Both the position numbers and the translations under genes were made by a program. A model generated the notes under the pieces. The model ran no database searches and had not been told where the DNA came from. It worked only from the letters and a program-made list of their open reading frames with translations. Source: Litchfieldia alkalitelluris (GTDB lineage Bacteria; Bacillota; Bacilli; Bacillales; Salisediminibacteriaceae). From it: 64,000 nucleotides of DNA. Location: NCBI RefSeq assembly GCF_002153425.1, contig NZ_KZ119600.1:1029714-1093713 (forward strand), given 5' to 3'. Positions within the stretch are counted from its first letter, which is position 1, and each line of letters starts with the position of its first letter. This document shows positions 18,318 through 27,316 of this stretch, one piece after another.

Positions 18318-19331
18318 ATGAGTAAGATAATGACATTTTTGGCCAGTATATTGTTGTTAATGACGGTAGCATGTAGTAATGAGAATAATGTGCAAGAAGA
18401 TTTGTCGCAAGAAGATTCAAACCAAGGTGAGGAAATAAATGATGAAGCAGATGAGTCTGTGGAGGACGAGGGTGAAAAGGAAGAGGAATTGGAGGAAACG
18501 GCGTCCACAGATAATATGGAAGAAGATACAGAGAGTGAAGAAGAAGTAGGGGAGTCCGAAGATGGATCTCGAGATGTAAATGAAGATACATCTGTCTTCA
18601 GTGATGATCTTGATGCAGAAAATCTACTACGCCAGTCAGCATTTGCAATGGAAGAGATTGATAGTTTGCTCACTGAAGGGGAATTTACAGTAACCACGAC
18701 AATTGATGGGATAGAGGAAAGGGAAGAAATAGCTATTAAGATGATTTTAATACTGTCTAGTGAATTGCCAATGCTACATGTGGAGACGAGTCAAATAGCC
18801 AATGGTGATGACCTCGGAAATATAGATATGTATGCATTAGAAGATGTTGTTTATATAGTGGATCATTATACGGACGAGTGGTATAAAATGCCTTTTGATA
18901 ATGATATGGCAGAGATCCACAATATGTTTAATACGATAGAAACGGACGAACTTGATCATTACGCGAATATTGGGGAGACATTTCAAGTGCTCGATCAAGG
19001 AGACCACTACGCTTTAATATTTGAAGAAGAAGGGAATGCTTTTCAATCATTTCTAACTGGCTCAACAGCTGTGGATATAGAGAGCGATTGGATATTTGAT
19101 GTTTACGGTGAGTTAGAAGGTTGGGGGAAATATGAAATCTTGATTCAAAAGGAAACATTCTACTTTTTAGGTTATAACCTAGAATTTGAACTTGCTTCTT
19201 CAGATGGTGGAATGGGCAATATGGAGACATATTATAAAGCAGGATATACCTATTCTAATTTTGATGAGTATGATGAGATTGTTGTTCCAGAGGAAGTACT
19301 GGAAAAAGCAGAATCTATATTTGAATTTTAA
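18318..19331 (+). CDS. Acidic lipoprotein, DUF6612/LppX-like
   Basis: 337 residues from the ATG at 18318 (AAGGATGGTGG ribosome site). The signal peptide ends in lipobox MTVAC. A linker of about 75 residues (about 23-97) is made almost wholly of Glu, Asp, Ser and Asn. The C-terminal domain (about 105-337) has the alternating strands of LolA/LppX-like folds, including EGEFTVTTTIDGIEE and EDVVYIVDHYTDEWYKMPF, as in DUF6612 lipoproteins. The very negative linker fits surface exposure at high salt or pH. Function is unknown. Confidence 0.75.
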   Translation: MSKIMTFLASILLLMTVACSNENNVQEDLSQEDSNQGEEINDEADESVEDEGEKEEELEETASTDNMEEDTESEEEVGESEDGSRDVNEDTSVFSDDLDAENLLRQSAFAMEEIDSLLTEGEFTVTTTIDGIEEREEIAIKMILILSSELPMLHVETSQIANGDDLGNIDMYALEDVVYIVDHYTDEWYKMPFDNDMAEIHNMFNTIETDELDHYANIGETFQVLDQGDHYALIFEEEGNAFQSFLTGSTAVDIESDWIFDVYGELEGWGKYEILIQKETFYFLGYNLEFELASSDGGMGNMETYYKAGYTYSNFDEYDEIVVPEEVLEKAESIFEF

Positions 19332-19403
19332 AAAGCTTTTCTGAGGGGATTGAGGTTGGTAACTTAGAAAAGTGTTCGCGCGCTGATTATTATCTTATGT
19401 AAC

Positions 19404-19483
19404 AGAGGCTTGGACAAAAGTGTTTTAACATTTGAGAAATGTTTGTTTTTCTTTTTAAACACTTGTTATGTCCCAGCCTCTTC
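19404..19483. terminator. Long bidirectional terminator hairpin
   Basis: AGAGGCTTGGACA...AGTGTTT pairs with AAACACTTGTTATGTCCCAGCCTCT over a broken stem of more than 20 bp. It separates convergent genes and its outer arms resemble those of the hairpin at 47050-47171. Confidence 0.75.
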
Positions 19484-19487
19484 TAAC

Positions 19488-20087
19488 TCAGACGTCATAT
19501 TTATCTGTAATTTTTCCAGCGATACCGTAAAACAACAGCTTCATAATATCCTCAGTTAAGGGTAATATCTGTGAATAAACTTCTTCCTTCTGTGAGTATT
19601 CTTTAATCATGTGGATATAAAATAAAATGGCTTCATTGGATACTTCAGGGTCAACGTACCCATCCTCTTTCCCTTGGTTAAATAACTCCATAAGCTTTGG
19701 CATCGATTTTTTCTTGTAAAAATCCTCGATATAACTCATTCCATTGGCATATTCTTTCATAAAGTAGAGATAAAAATCCTCATGTATGTTTTCGGCTGCT
19801 TGCTTTTTATTAAAAATTAATTTCTTAATTTTTTCAGGAAAAGGAATATCACTATCAAGTACTTTTTCACCCTCTTCCCATGCTTTATCAATGTAATAAA
19901 TAATTGATTCATGCACTAAATTATCTTTGCTTTCGAAATAATTGTATATCGTAACTTGTGATACTTTTGCTTTATCAGCAATTTCAGTTATAGAAACCTT
20001 CTGTACCCCAAAGTTCATGAATAAATCTAATGCAGCTTCTAAAATCTCCTTTTTTTTCAGCTCCCGTCGGCGTTGAAATCCGTCCAT
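19488..20087 (-). CDS. TetR-family repressor, probable regulator of the adjacent ABC exporter
   Basis: 199 residues. The N-terminal helix-turn-helix reads KKKEILEAALDLFMNFGVQKVSITEIADKAKVSQVTIYNYFESKDNL, standard TetR. The ligand domain is all-helical and not assignable. It is divergent from the ABC exporter genes, and two matching dyads lie in the shared 158-bp gap, so it probably represses both directions until a drug or metabolite binds. Confidence 0.88.
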   Translation of the reverse strand: MDGFQRRRELKKKEILEAALDLFMNFGVQKVSITEIADKAKVSQVTIYNYFESKDNLVHESIIYYIDKAWEEGEKVLDSDIPFPEKIKKLIFNKKQAAENIHEDFYLYFMKEYANGMSYIEDFYKKKSMPKLMELFNQGKEDGYVDPEVSNEAILFYIHMIKEYSQKEEVYSQILPLTEDIMKLLFYGIAGKITDKYDV

Positions 20088-20121
20088 TTTGCGTTCACCT
20101 CTTCTTTAGTTTAATAAAAAA

Positions 20122-20149
20122 TATGAAATAAAACAAATCATATATTTCA
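20122..20149. promoter_or_regulatory. TetR operator candidate 1
   Basis: TATGAAATA (20122-20130) and TATTTCA (20143-20149) form an inverted pair just upstream of the tetR start. The half-sites are the same as in the second dyad at 20185-20214. Confidence 0.55.
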
Positions 20150-20179
20150 AAAAAACTATTGCCAAAGGTTGGGGCTTTG

Positions 20180-20214
20180 TATAATATGAAATATATAAGT
20201 TAAAATATTTCATA
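20180..20214 (+). promoter_or_regulatory. ABC-exporter -10 element overlapped by TetR operator candidate 2
   Basis: A consensus TATAAT (20180-20185) abuts TATGAAATA (20185-20193), which is perfectly inverted as TATTTCATA (20206-20214). A possible -35 (TTGCCA, 20159-20164) is only 15 bp upstream. Repressor bound here would block the exporter promoter. Confidence 0.65.
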
Positions 20215-20245
20215 ATTTAAAGTTTTCCTTATGAGGAGGATGAAC

Positions 20246-21163
20246 ATGAGTGTACTAACAGTAAAGAATCTTACGAAAAAGTTTGGAAAATTCACCGCGC
20301 TAGATGGTGTGAATTTAGAAGTGAATAGTGGAGAAATATTTGGGTTTATTGGTCCTAATGGTGCAGGGAAATCCACTACAATACGGGTCCTCCTTGGGAT
20401 CTTAAAGGCGACAGAAGGAGATATAAAGGTTTTTGGAAAAGATGCATGGGCTGATGCTGTGGAAATTCATAAACGTGTAGCTTACGTTCCTGGAGATGTA
20501 AATTTATGGCCAAACTTAACAGGCGGTGAAGTCATTGATCTTTTTGTAAAACTAAGAGGATCAAATAACCAGAGCCGACGAGAAGAGCTTATAAAAAAGT
20601 TCGATCTTGATCCAACGAAAAAATGTCGGACATATTCAAAAGGGAATCGACAAAAGGTAGCCCTAATTGCTGCTTTTTCATCGGATGCAGATCTTTATAT
20701 TCTTGATGAGCCAACATCAGGCCTTGATCCATTAATGGAAAATGTTTTTCAGGAGTGTGTAATGGATGTGAAAAAACAAGGCAAAAGTGTCCTGTTATCT
20801 AGCCACATATTATCTGAAGTGGAAAAGCTTTGTGATAAGGTCGGGATTATTCGTCAAGGAAAGATCATTGAGACTGGTTCATTATCTGAGCTTCGTCACT
20901 TAACTAGAACACAAATACTAGTGGATACGAAACAGCCTATCACTGGATTAAGTGAGTTAAAAGGGATACATGAGGTTATTGAATCAGAGCAAGGATTATC
21001 ATTCCAAGTGGATACAGAAGAAATGGACGAAGTGATGAAGTATATTAGTCAATTCAGTATTATAAAAATTGAAAGTGCCCCACCTACGTTAGAGGATTTA
21101 TTTATGCGTCACTATGAAGGTACAGAAACAGCTTCAGATACGGGAGTGGGAGGTGGAAAGTAA
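20246..21163 (+). CDS. ABC exporter ATP-binding protein
   Basis: 305 residues from the ATG at 20246, about 7 bases after GAGGAGG. Walker A is GPNGAGKST, the signature is YSKGNRQKV, Walker B is LYILDEPTSGLDP and the switch His lies in LLSSHILSE. The C-terminal 80 residues are the extension common to drug-export ATPases. Its stop overlaps the permease ATG by one base. It powers the adjacent permease and belongs to the group annotated as polyketide-antibiotic exporters; the real substrate is unknown. Confidence 0.92.
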   Translation: MSVLTVKNLTKKFGKFTALDGVNLEVNSGEIFGFIGPNGAGKSTTIRVLLGILKATEGDIKVFGKDAWADAVEIHKRVAYVPGDVNLWPNLTGGEVIDLFVKLRGSNNQSRREELIKKFDLDPTKKCRTYSKGNRQKVALIAAFSSDADLYILDEPTSGLDPLMENVFQECVMDVKKQGKSVLLSSHILSEVEKLCDKVGIIRQGKIIETGSLSELRHLTRTQILVDTKQPITGLSELKGIHEVIESEQGLSFQVDTEEMDEVMKYISQFSIIKIESAPPTLEDLFMRHYEGTETASDTGVGGGK

Positions 21164-22764
21164 TGTCTCTTAAAAACTTAGTTGCTAAAACTGGACAGCT
21201 TTCCCGATTTATTCTCAGGCTAGATCGTATTAGAATTCCGTTATGGCTAGTAGGTATTTCGTTTTTCACATTAATTGTACCACCAGCTTTTAAAGAACTA
21301 TATGCTTCCCAGCAGGAGCGAGATGTCATGGCGGAAACGATGCAAAATCCAGCCATGATAGCGATGGTAGGCCCTGGTGATTTGGCAAACTATACTGTGG
21401 GGGCAATGACAGCACACCAGATGTTACTCATGACTGCAGTGGTCGCTGGATTAATGAGTATATTATTAGTGACTCGTCATACAAGGGCAGATGAAGAAGA
21501 TGGTCGAATTGAGATGATACGCTCCCTTCCAGCAGGTAGACTGTCTTATTTAAATGCAACATTAATAGTATCACTGATTACTTGTATTGTTTTAGCACTC
21601 ATCAATGGTGTTGGTTTATATGGATTAGGTATAGAGAGTATGGATCTAGAAGGCTCCATGCTTTATGGAACTGCTTTAGGAGCAACGGCTTTATTTTTTG
21701 CTGGAGTTACGGCCATTTTTGCGCAACTCACAGAAAGCTCTAGAGGTACAATCGGCTACTCTTTGGCGGTTCTTCTTGGAGCATATCTCTTTAGGGGAAT
21801 TACGGATGTCAGTAATGAATCATTATCGTGGATTTCACCTTTGGGATGGGTAACAAAGGCTGAAGTGTATTCTGCAAACAACTGGTGGCCGATCGTATTA
21901 ATGGTAGGGGCATCATTCGTATTGTTTGTTGTTGCAAACTATTTAAATGCCATTCGTGACTTGGAGAGGGGCTTTATGCCGTCAAAACCTGGGCGGAAAT
22001 ACGCCTCAAGGTTTTTACAAAGTCCAATGGGTCTGGCATTAAGATTACAAAAAACAGGATTGATCGCCTGGGCAGTAGGGATGTATATCCTCGGTGCATC
22101 TTACGGATCAGTGTTTGGGGACATGGAAGGTTTCTTTCAGTCAAATGAAATGATGGCACAATTACTGCAAGAGGCAGAAGGAGCGTCATTAACGGAACAA
22201 TTCCTTCCTATGTTAATGGTTGTTATCACTTTGTTAGCTACTGTACCTCCAATCATGGCAATTAATAAATTGCGTGGTGAAGAGAAGAAAGGGCGCTTAG
22301 ATCATCTCTTGGGAAGAGCTGTATCACGTGTAGAGCTAATGGGAGGATACTTAATCATTTCGATCTTGAATGGGTTTGTGATGGTGTCTTTGGCTGCTAT
22401 TGGTCTATGGTCAGCAGCTGCTGCTGTCATGGATGATCCATTGTCATTTAGCACAGTTTATGGTGCTGCAATGGGATATTATCCAGCGATACTTGTCATG
22501 ATTGGTGTTGCTTCGTTTATAATTGGATTTGTACCGAAGTGGACAAATTTCATTTGGATGTATGTATTATTTTCTTTCTTTGTTTTATATCTAGGGGGAT
22601 TATTTGATTTTCCAGAATGGGTAGGCAAGTTAACCCCTTATGGATTTGTCCCTCAGGCGCCAATTGAAGAAGTAACTTTTATGCCACTTTTCCTTTTAAG
22701 TGTACTTGGCGTTGCATTAATTTTTGCTGGTTTGGCTGGCTTTAGAAGACGAGACTTGGAGTAA
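21163..22764 (+). CDS. ABC exporter permease, polyketide-antibiotic exporter type
   Basis: 533 residues and about 12 membrane helices in two similar halves, as in TnrB3-type single-chain permeases. Each half contains the internal motif pairing a charged loop with Gly-Arg: DEEDGRIEMIRSLPAGRLSY in the first and GEEKKGRLDHLLGRAVSRVEL in the second, which is good evidence for an internal duplication. Coupled to the ATPase gene by TAATG. Controlled, by position, by the divergent TetR. Confidence 0.88.
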   Translation: MSLKNLVAKTGQLSRFILRLDRIRIPLWLVGISFFTLIVPPAFKELYASQQERDVMAETMQNPAMIAMVGPGDLANYTVGAMTAHQMLLMTAVVAGLMSILLVTRHTRADEEDGRIEMIRSLPAGRLSYLNATLIVSLITCIVLALINGVGLYGLGIESMDLEGSMLYGTALGATALFFAGVTAIFAQLTESSRGTIGYSLAVLLGAYLFRGITDVSNESLSWISPLGWVTKAEVYSANNWWPIVLMVGASFVLFVVANYLNAIRDLERGFMPSKPGRKYASRFLQSPMGLALRLQKTGLIAWAVGMYILGASYGSVFGDMEGFFQSNEMMAQLLQEAEGASLTEQFLPMLMVVITLLATVPPIMAINKLRGEEKKGRLDHLLGRAVSRVELMGGYLIISILNGFVMVSLAAIGLWSAAAAVMDDPLSFSTVYGAAMGYYPAILVMIGVASFIIGFVPKWTNFIWMYVLFSFFVLYLGGLFDFPEWVGKLTPYGFVPQAPIEEVTFMPLFLLSVLGVALIFAGLAGFRRRDLE

Positions 22765-22810
22765 TCCTTTTTAAGAATATGATGTACGTTTCCATTTGCT
22801 AAAAAGAAAG

Positions 22811-22869
22811 GTGCTGAAACACAATATGATCGAGAGTTATCGATCGAGTGTTTCAGCACTATTTTTTTT
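22811..22869. terminator. Bidirectional terminator between ABC permease and AraC genes
   Basis: GTGCTGAAACAC pairs with GTGTTTCAGCAC around an internal loop that itself contains the dyad ATCGA...TCGAT. Eight T residues follow on the plus strand, and TTTCTTTTT precedes it on the minus strand. Confidence 0.85.
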
Positions 22870-22891
22870 GGCTTTTAAACTCCAAAGGCAT

Positions 22892-23785
22892 CTACACTTT
22901 TTTTATTGGTACATGAATCTCCATACACCATTTATCAAATTCCCATGGGTGGCAGCGTTCATCATAAAACTCAAAATCAAGTTTAGAGTCATCTATTTCA
23001 TATCCAGATTGAGGGAACCATTCTTCTAAAATATATTTCCAAGTACCTTGTATGGAAGGGACGAACTCGTCTTCCGACACGATTGGAGTTGTAAATACAG
23101 CGTAGGTAGCTTCTGGAACCACCAGCGTGTACATGTCATCTAATGCACGATCAAAATCTGCTACTTCCACGCCTAACACATAAGAAAACTCATCTGTCTC
23201 CATATTAGTGTGTACGCAAATTCCATATTCACCGTGTTTCATTGTAGTTTGTGTATCATAAAGTTTTGCCTCTTTCCCCTCTATATTACATTTATCCCAA
23301 AAAGCAGGAATGTCTCTAGAATGGGCATTATTTCGTAATGTTGTTTTGAATTCATATCCCACAACTTTAAAGGACTCTCTTTTTATGATTTTCGGTTGCA
23401 TAATAATTCCCCCTGTTTTAATTTCTTTTAATTTTCCTAAATCAACTTTTGTTGGCTTTCCCATAGGTGCATGGAGCCTGTAATAGTTAGGAGGATACCC
23501 AAATGTCTTTTTGAAAGCTTTAGTAAAACCAGCGTGGGTCTCATAACCATATCGTAAAGCCGTATCTAACACTTTTTTTCCCTGGCTGATGTCATGAAGT
23601 GCAAATTGGAGCTTTCGTCTAGTCACATACTCCATCACAGGCATTCCTACGAAACTATTAAAGATTCGATAGTAATGGTAGGTTGAAAAACCAGCTAGTT
23701 GTGCTAATTCATTCACAGTAATTGTTTCGAGTATGCGCTCATCAATATAATCGAGTGTACTTTGAACATGATACATGTAGTTCAT
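22892..23785 (-). CDS. AraC-family regulator with GyrI-like effector domain
   Basis: 297 residues. The N-terminal double helix-turn-helix (1-105) has NELAQLAGFSTYHYYRIFNSFVG and the AraC signature KAFKKTFGYPPNYYR. The C-terminal part (about 125-297) is a GyrI/SOUL-like ligand-binding domain, in the order used by E. coli Rob and Bacillus relatives. These proteins activate multidrug or stress genes. It is convergent with the ABC exporter and has no obvious partner gene. Confidence 0.88.
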   Translation of the reverse strand: MNYMYHVQSTLDYIDERILETITVNELAQLAGFSTYHYYRIFNSFVGMPVMEYVTRRKLQFALHDISQGKKVLDTALRYGYETHAGFTKAFKKTFGYPPNYYRLHAPMGKPTKVDLGKLKEIKTGGIIMQPKIIKRESFKVVGYEFKTTLRNNAHSRDIPAFWDKCNIEGKEAKLYDTQTTMKHGEYGICVHTNMETDEFSYVLGVEVADFDRALDDMYTLVVPEATYAVFTTPIVSEDEFVPSIQGTWKYILEEWFPQSGYEIDDSKLDFEFYDERCHPWEFDKWCMEIHVPIKKV

Positions 23786-24008
23786 TGCGTCCTCCTTTCT
23801 AACAACATCTTAACAAGTATGTAAGTTGAATTCTTATCCTTCCTTGCTGTGTTTTAACAATTTATCATTCATATCAAATAAATAGTTATAGGAAAAATAT
23901 GTTATATTTAATAGTATATGAATCTGTGAAAGTAGGTGTTGGATGGCATATCAACACCCCTTGTCTCTGATTCCGTTAGTATCTAATTAATGAAGGAGGC
24001 GAAAGTGA

Positions 24009-25250
24009 TTGTTTGAATGGATAGAAAGACTAACTTTGTTTGAGACAGTTCTGTTCATTACTGGCATCGTCATTTTAAATCTATTATATATGTATGTTGT
24101 AAAAGCTTATATGGAAAAATATTATGCTAGAACTATGTCACCTGAGCTAGCCCTAAATCGGTTAAGGATTTTGAGTCAGTATATATACTTAATTGTTGTT
24201 TGTATTTCTAGTTTCTTTACAGCAATATTATTTATGATCAGGCTGGTGCCATATTTACATCATTTAGCAGACCCACTACATACATTAATCGCACTCATAA
24301 GTACTTTTACGTTTATTGGGATTTTGTTAACGATTAACCAATTAATTTTAATGGGGATTACGAAAAAAATTCGCCAAACGGAAGAAACAATCAAAGAAGA
24401 AATAGTTTCCTCTGTGAAAGGTCTAGCTTTTGTTTTTGTCCCAATCATGGTTTTTTTCACGTTAATTGAGTTATTACCAGAAGGATTTGTTGGGGAGATG
24501 GCATTTGTACCAATAGCTACTCTCCTACTAGTTTTCATCCCTTTAGTGAGTTCCTTGTTTATTGGAAAATTATTAAAAGCCCATATCATGCCTGAATCAG
24601 AAATTAAGGATCAGTTGCGAAATTTTATTAAGGAAAAAACGGATTTACCTGATGTGAAATTGTATATATGGCCAACGAAGAAAACAAAGGTGGCAAATGC
24701 ACTAGTTAGTGGATTTGGTAATGTTAAGGAAATATATTTAACTGACTATATGCTTGAAAATATGAAAATAAAAGAAATAGAAGCAATTTTGGCACATGAA
24801 ATTGGTCATATAAAGAAGCATCATTTATGGAAAAGGATTGCATATATCGCCATTCTTCCATTAGGGGGTTATTTATTAGGTAATGGATTTGATTGGTTCG
24901 AAGAAAATGTTATGACTATTCCTGTCTGGCTTGGCTTAACTGTTATGATCGGATTAATCATTATCTATTTGGTACTCGTATTAAACCTCATTTATCGAAA
25001 ACATGAAAGGGAAGCTGACGAGTATGTTCTTAAGCTTGGCGTAGATTATCGGGATTTTGCAGCAGGCCTGCTAAAACTCTCAGAACTAAATCAAATGGTT
25101 ACAAAAATGAATAAAGTAGATGAATCGTTTCAAACACACCCGTCTACTGCTCGGCGAGTACAATGGATCATCGAAAAAGCTGGTGGTACGATGGAGGACT
25201 TTGCAGAGTATAGAAAAGAAAGGGTAGAGGAATTAAAGGAGTCTAATTAA
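24009..25250 (+). CDS. Membrane M48 metallopeptidase, HtpX/Ste24-like
   Basis: 413 residues starting at TTG 24009, 9 bases after GGAGG. About four membrane helices precede the catalytic domain. The zinc site is HEIGH (His263, Glu264, His267), with the third ligand Glu335 in the EADEY motif after another pair of helices. A C-terminal FQTHPSTARRVQWI segment is typical of M48 proteases. The active site faces the cytoplasm in HtpX-type enzymes, which degrade damaged membrane proteins. A terminator follows. Confidence 0.88.
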   Translation: MFEWIERLTLFETVLFITGIVILNLLYMYVVKAYMEKYYARTMSPELALNRLRILSQYIYLIVVCISSFFTAILFMIRLVPYLHHLADPLHTLIALISTFTFIGILLTINQLILMGITKKIRQTEETIKEEIVSSVKGLAFVFVPIMVFFTLIELLPEGFVGEMAFVPIATLLLVFIPLVSSLFIGKLLKAHIMPESEIKDQLRNFIKEKTDLPDVKLYIWPTKKTKVANALVSGFGNVKEIYLTDYMLENMKIKEIEAILAHEIGHIKKHHLWKRIAYIAILPLGGYLLGNGFDWFEENVMTIPVWLGLTVMIGLIIIYLVLVLNLIYRKHEREADEYVLKLGVDYRDFAAGLLKLSELNQMVTKMNKVDESFQTHPSTARRVQWIIEKAGGTMEDFAEYRKERVEELKESN

Positions 25251-25284
25251 GTTGAATGAAATAGTAAAGATATCGTGTTAAAAG

Positions 25285-25333
25285 TGCTTTACTTTAGCTC
25301 AAGGACAAAATGTGCTAAAGTAAGGCATTTTTT
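25285..25333 (+). terminator. Terminator after the M48 gene
   Basis: TGCTTTACTTTAGC pairs with GCTAAAGTAAGGCA (one G-U), followed by TTTTTT. Confidence 0.85.
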
Positions 25334-25374
25334 ATGTTTTATTACAGAATAAAAGGAAGTGACAAAATAAACAA

Positions 25375-25400
25375 AACTTCGCAGAATTGACTGCGAAGTT
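25375..25400 (-). terminator. Terminator for the minus-strand gene at 25440-26255
   Basis: AACTTCGCAG (25375-25384) is perfectly inverted at 25391-25400. On the minus strand TTTTGTTTATTTT follows the stem. Confidence 0.75.
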
Positions 25401-25439
25401 TAGGAGAAGTGAAGACTAGTATATATCTAATTGAGGATA

Positions 25440-26255
25440 TTACGTTTGCATTAAGTCTGTTTTCTCAGTACTTGAATGTAAATTTGAGATGAATTTCTCA
25501 TATTGTTCATCATAAAATGTATCAATCATTTTCTGAAAATGATGAAGCAAGTATTTCTTGTATTCCATAGCAAAAGCGAGAAGATAGATTTGCTGTCCTT
25601 GAGGCAATGCTCTAAAACCATCTGTTTCATTGATCATCCATTTAACTACTTCAAGCTTCTCCTCGGTTAAGCGAGAGGGAAAGGGTTCCACTGCAAAATA
25701 AGTTAACTGATCCCTAACTACCTTTGATATACCAAATTCCTCTAGTTCTTGAACCTTGTTTAGTAAATCCAGATGCAGTATATTTTCTCCTGTCTTTAAA
25801 TGATCAGGGATATCGGGGTGAAATAAATATGTGTTCAATATAATGGGGTGGATTCCAGTATGGTTTTCAACATATTTGTATACATAATCTTTCCTATCCT
25901 GGTTCTCCTGAAAGACTTTTAAGGCGCATTTATGTATGTCCATTGCATGGGGGGAATCCATATTTAATAAGTAGCATAAAAAAGTTAACCATTGATCACC
26001 AGTAGTCATGTTTTGATGGACGATACAAGGTACGGCTTGATTGTTATTGATTTCTTTATATGCGAGATATTCTTCCAGTCCTCTAATAACCCATAGATCA
26101 CCGATTGTTGGGTCCATGGCTAAGTGGATATTAACATTTAAGGATTTATCGTGAAGCAATTCTGTTTTTCTTAAGGATAATGCTTGTTCTTGAATTTTAA
26201 TAGGCATTAATTCCTTCATTTCATGTAGGTCAACATATTTAATTTGTTTCATCAT
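25440..26255 (-). CDS. Protein with a ParB/sulfiredoxin-like N-terminal domain, function unknown
   Basis: 271 residues from the first ATG of an ATGATG pair behind AAGGGGGTGG; the second ATG is also possible. The N-terminal third has the ParB/Srx pattern of a DPTIGDLWVIRGLEEY strand-helix followed by a short strand VPCIV, where family members bind nucleotide. The Arg of RGLEEY corresponds to the DGxHR-type position, though the His is missing. The rest is mainly helical. No DNA-binding partner or ParA gene is nearby, so it is not a partition system. Soluble; no signal peptide. Confidence 0.55.
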   Translation of the reverse strand: MMKQIKYVDLHEMKELMPIKIQEQALSLRKTELLHDKSLNVNIHLAMDPTIGDLWVIRGLEEYLAYKEINNNQAVPCIVHQNMTTGDQWLTFLCYLLNMDSPHAMDIHKCALKVFQENQDRKDYVYKYVENHTGIHPIILNTYLFHPDIPDHLKTGENILHLDLLNKVQELEEFGISKVVRDQLTYFAVEPFPSRLTEEKLEVVKWMINETDGFRALPQGQQIYLLAFAMEYKKYLLHHFQKMIDTFYDEQYEKFISNLHSSTEKTDLMQT

Positions 26256-26319
26256 GTCCACCCCCTTATGCAATATATGAAATAGATGCTTGTATTATCA
26301 CTACATTTGATGGGGGAGG

Positions 26320-26370
26320 AATGTCACAAAAAAATTGCGGGACCTGGTCCCGCAATTTTTTGTGACATTC
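26320..26370 (-). terminator. Long perfect hairpin with GCGGGACC core, terminator of the K+ channel gene
   Basis: GAATGTCACAAAAAAATTGCGGGACC and its inverse make a nearly perfect 25-bp stem with a two-base loop. The U-tract is within the stem on each strand. The GCGGGACC...TTTTGTGAC core recurs at 29730-29767. Confidence 0.75.
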
Positions 26371-26387
26371 TTTATATATGATTTAGT

Positions 26388-27161
26388 TTATCTGTTATCT
26401 GAGAAGTCTTTTTTGTAAGTGTCTAATAACAATTTTAATCGTTCTATCTCAACCTCAGTGAGTTCTTCTATCCTATCCACTTCCCCTTTAATATAAGCTA
26501 TCGTTGGGCTTTCAGAATCGCTTTCCTTTTTCTTAAGAAAATAAGAAGCAACAGAGCTTGTTACCATTCCTAGTAAACCAATTCCAAAAATCATCAAGAC
26601 GATAGCAATTAATCGTCCAATCATAGTCTCTGGTGAGATATCACCATATCCGACTGTGGTCGATGTTACAATTGCCCACCATACAGCGTCAGTATAGGAG
26701 TTAATACTTGGTTCTACAAAACGAATCGGTATAGATGATATGAAAATCAAAATAACAGTACCAAGTACAACTTTATCTAAATTATTGGTTCTTATGATTG
26801 CATAAACTGGTCCTAAAATATGTTTCATGATTGCAATCGCCCGAAATAGGCGAATGATCCTTGCAAGCCGAGCTAACCTAAAAATACTGTCGAAAGGTAT
26901 AATCGCTATGATATCGAGTGGATTTTTCTTGAGATATTCTATTTTATTTTTACTTAAGATCAGTCGTGTTAAAACATCAACAACAAATATGATCCAAATT
27001 ACAAAATCCAGATTTCTAATAAATGAATTTTCAGCATGATTAAAAATAAATATAACGGATGTTAGAGCTAAAATGGCCATGAATACTTCATAAATTAACA
27101 AAAGCTTCGATTTCTTTGGAGGAGTTAAACCGTTCTCCTTATTTAGATGATTCACTTCCAT
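26388..27161 (-). CDS. Voltage-gated-type potassium channel, six-helix
   Basis: 257 residues. Six membrane helices are visible. Helix S4 carries regularly spaced arginines (FRLARLARIIRLFRA), and the pore loop has the K+ selectivity filter TVGYGD after a WWAIVTST helix. A cytoplasmic coiled-coil tail (about 215-257) probably helps tetramer assembly. It should conduct K+ across the cytoplasmic membrane. The K+/H+ antiporter gene lies just upstream on the same strand but is separated by a terminator, so they share a theme rather than a transcript. Confidence 0.92.
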   Translation of the reverse strand: MEVNHLNKENGLTPPKKSKLLLIYEVFMAILALTSVIFIFNHAENSFIRNLDFVIWIIFVVDVLTRLILSKNKIEYLKKNPLDIIAIIPFDSIFRLARLARIIRLFRAIAIMKHILGPVYAIIRTNNLDKVVLGTVILIFISSIPIRFVEPSINSYTDAVWWAIVTSTTVGYGDISPETMIGRLIAIVLMIFGIGLLGMVTSSVASYFLKKKESDSESPTIAYIKGEVDRIEELTEVEIERLKLLLDTYKKDFSDNR

Positions 27162-27278
27162 ACACCCCTTCTATTTAGTTTTTTATTATATTATCTATCT
27201 AATGCTCATTAAATTAAATACTAAATTGAACGTAACTTGATTTTGGAGGAATATTGTAGCATTAAATAACAATAAAAA

Positions 27279-27298
27279 GAGGTGCATCGCAGCACCTC
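27279..27298 (-). terminator. Terminator of the antiporter gene
   Basis: GAGGTGC (27279-27285) pairs with GCACCTC (27292-27298) around a short loop. On the minus strand TTTTTATT follows. Confidence 0.75.
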
Positions 27299-27316
27299 AG
27301 TAGAAAAATGAAGAAA

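Noticed and set aside
18188-18697. Ser-rich minus-strand open frame
   Set aside because: It is the shadow of the Glu/Asp-rich linker of the acidic lipoprotein, whose signal peptide and lipobox support the plus strand.
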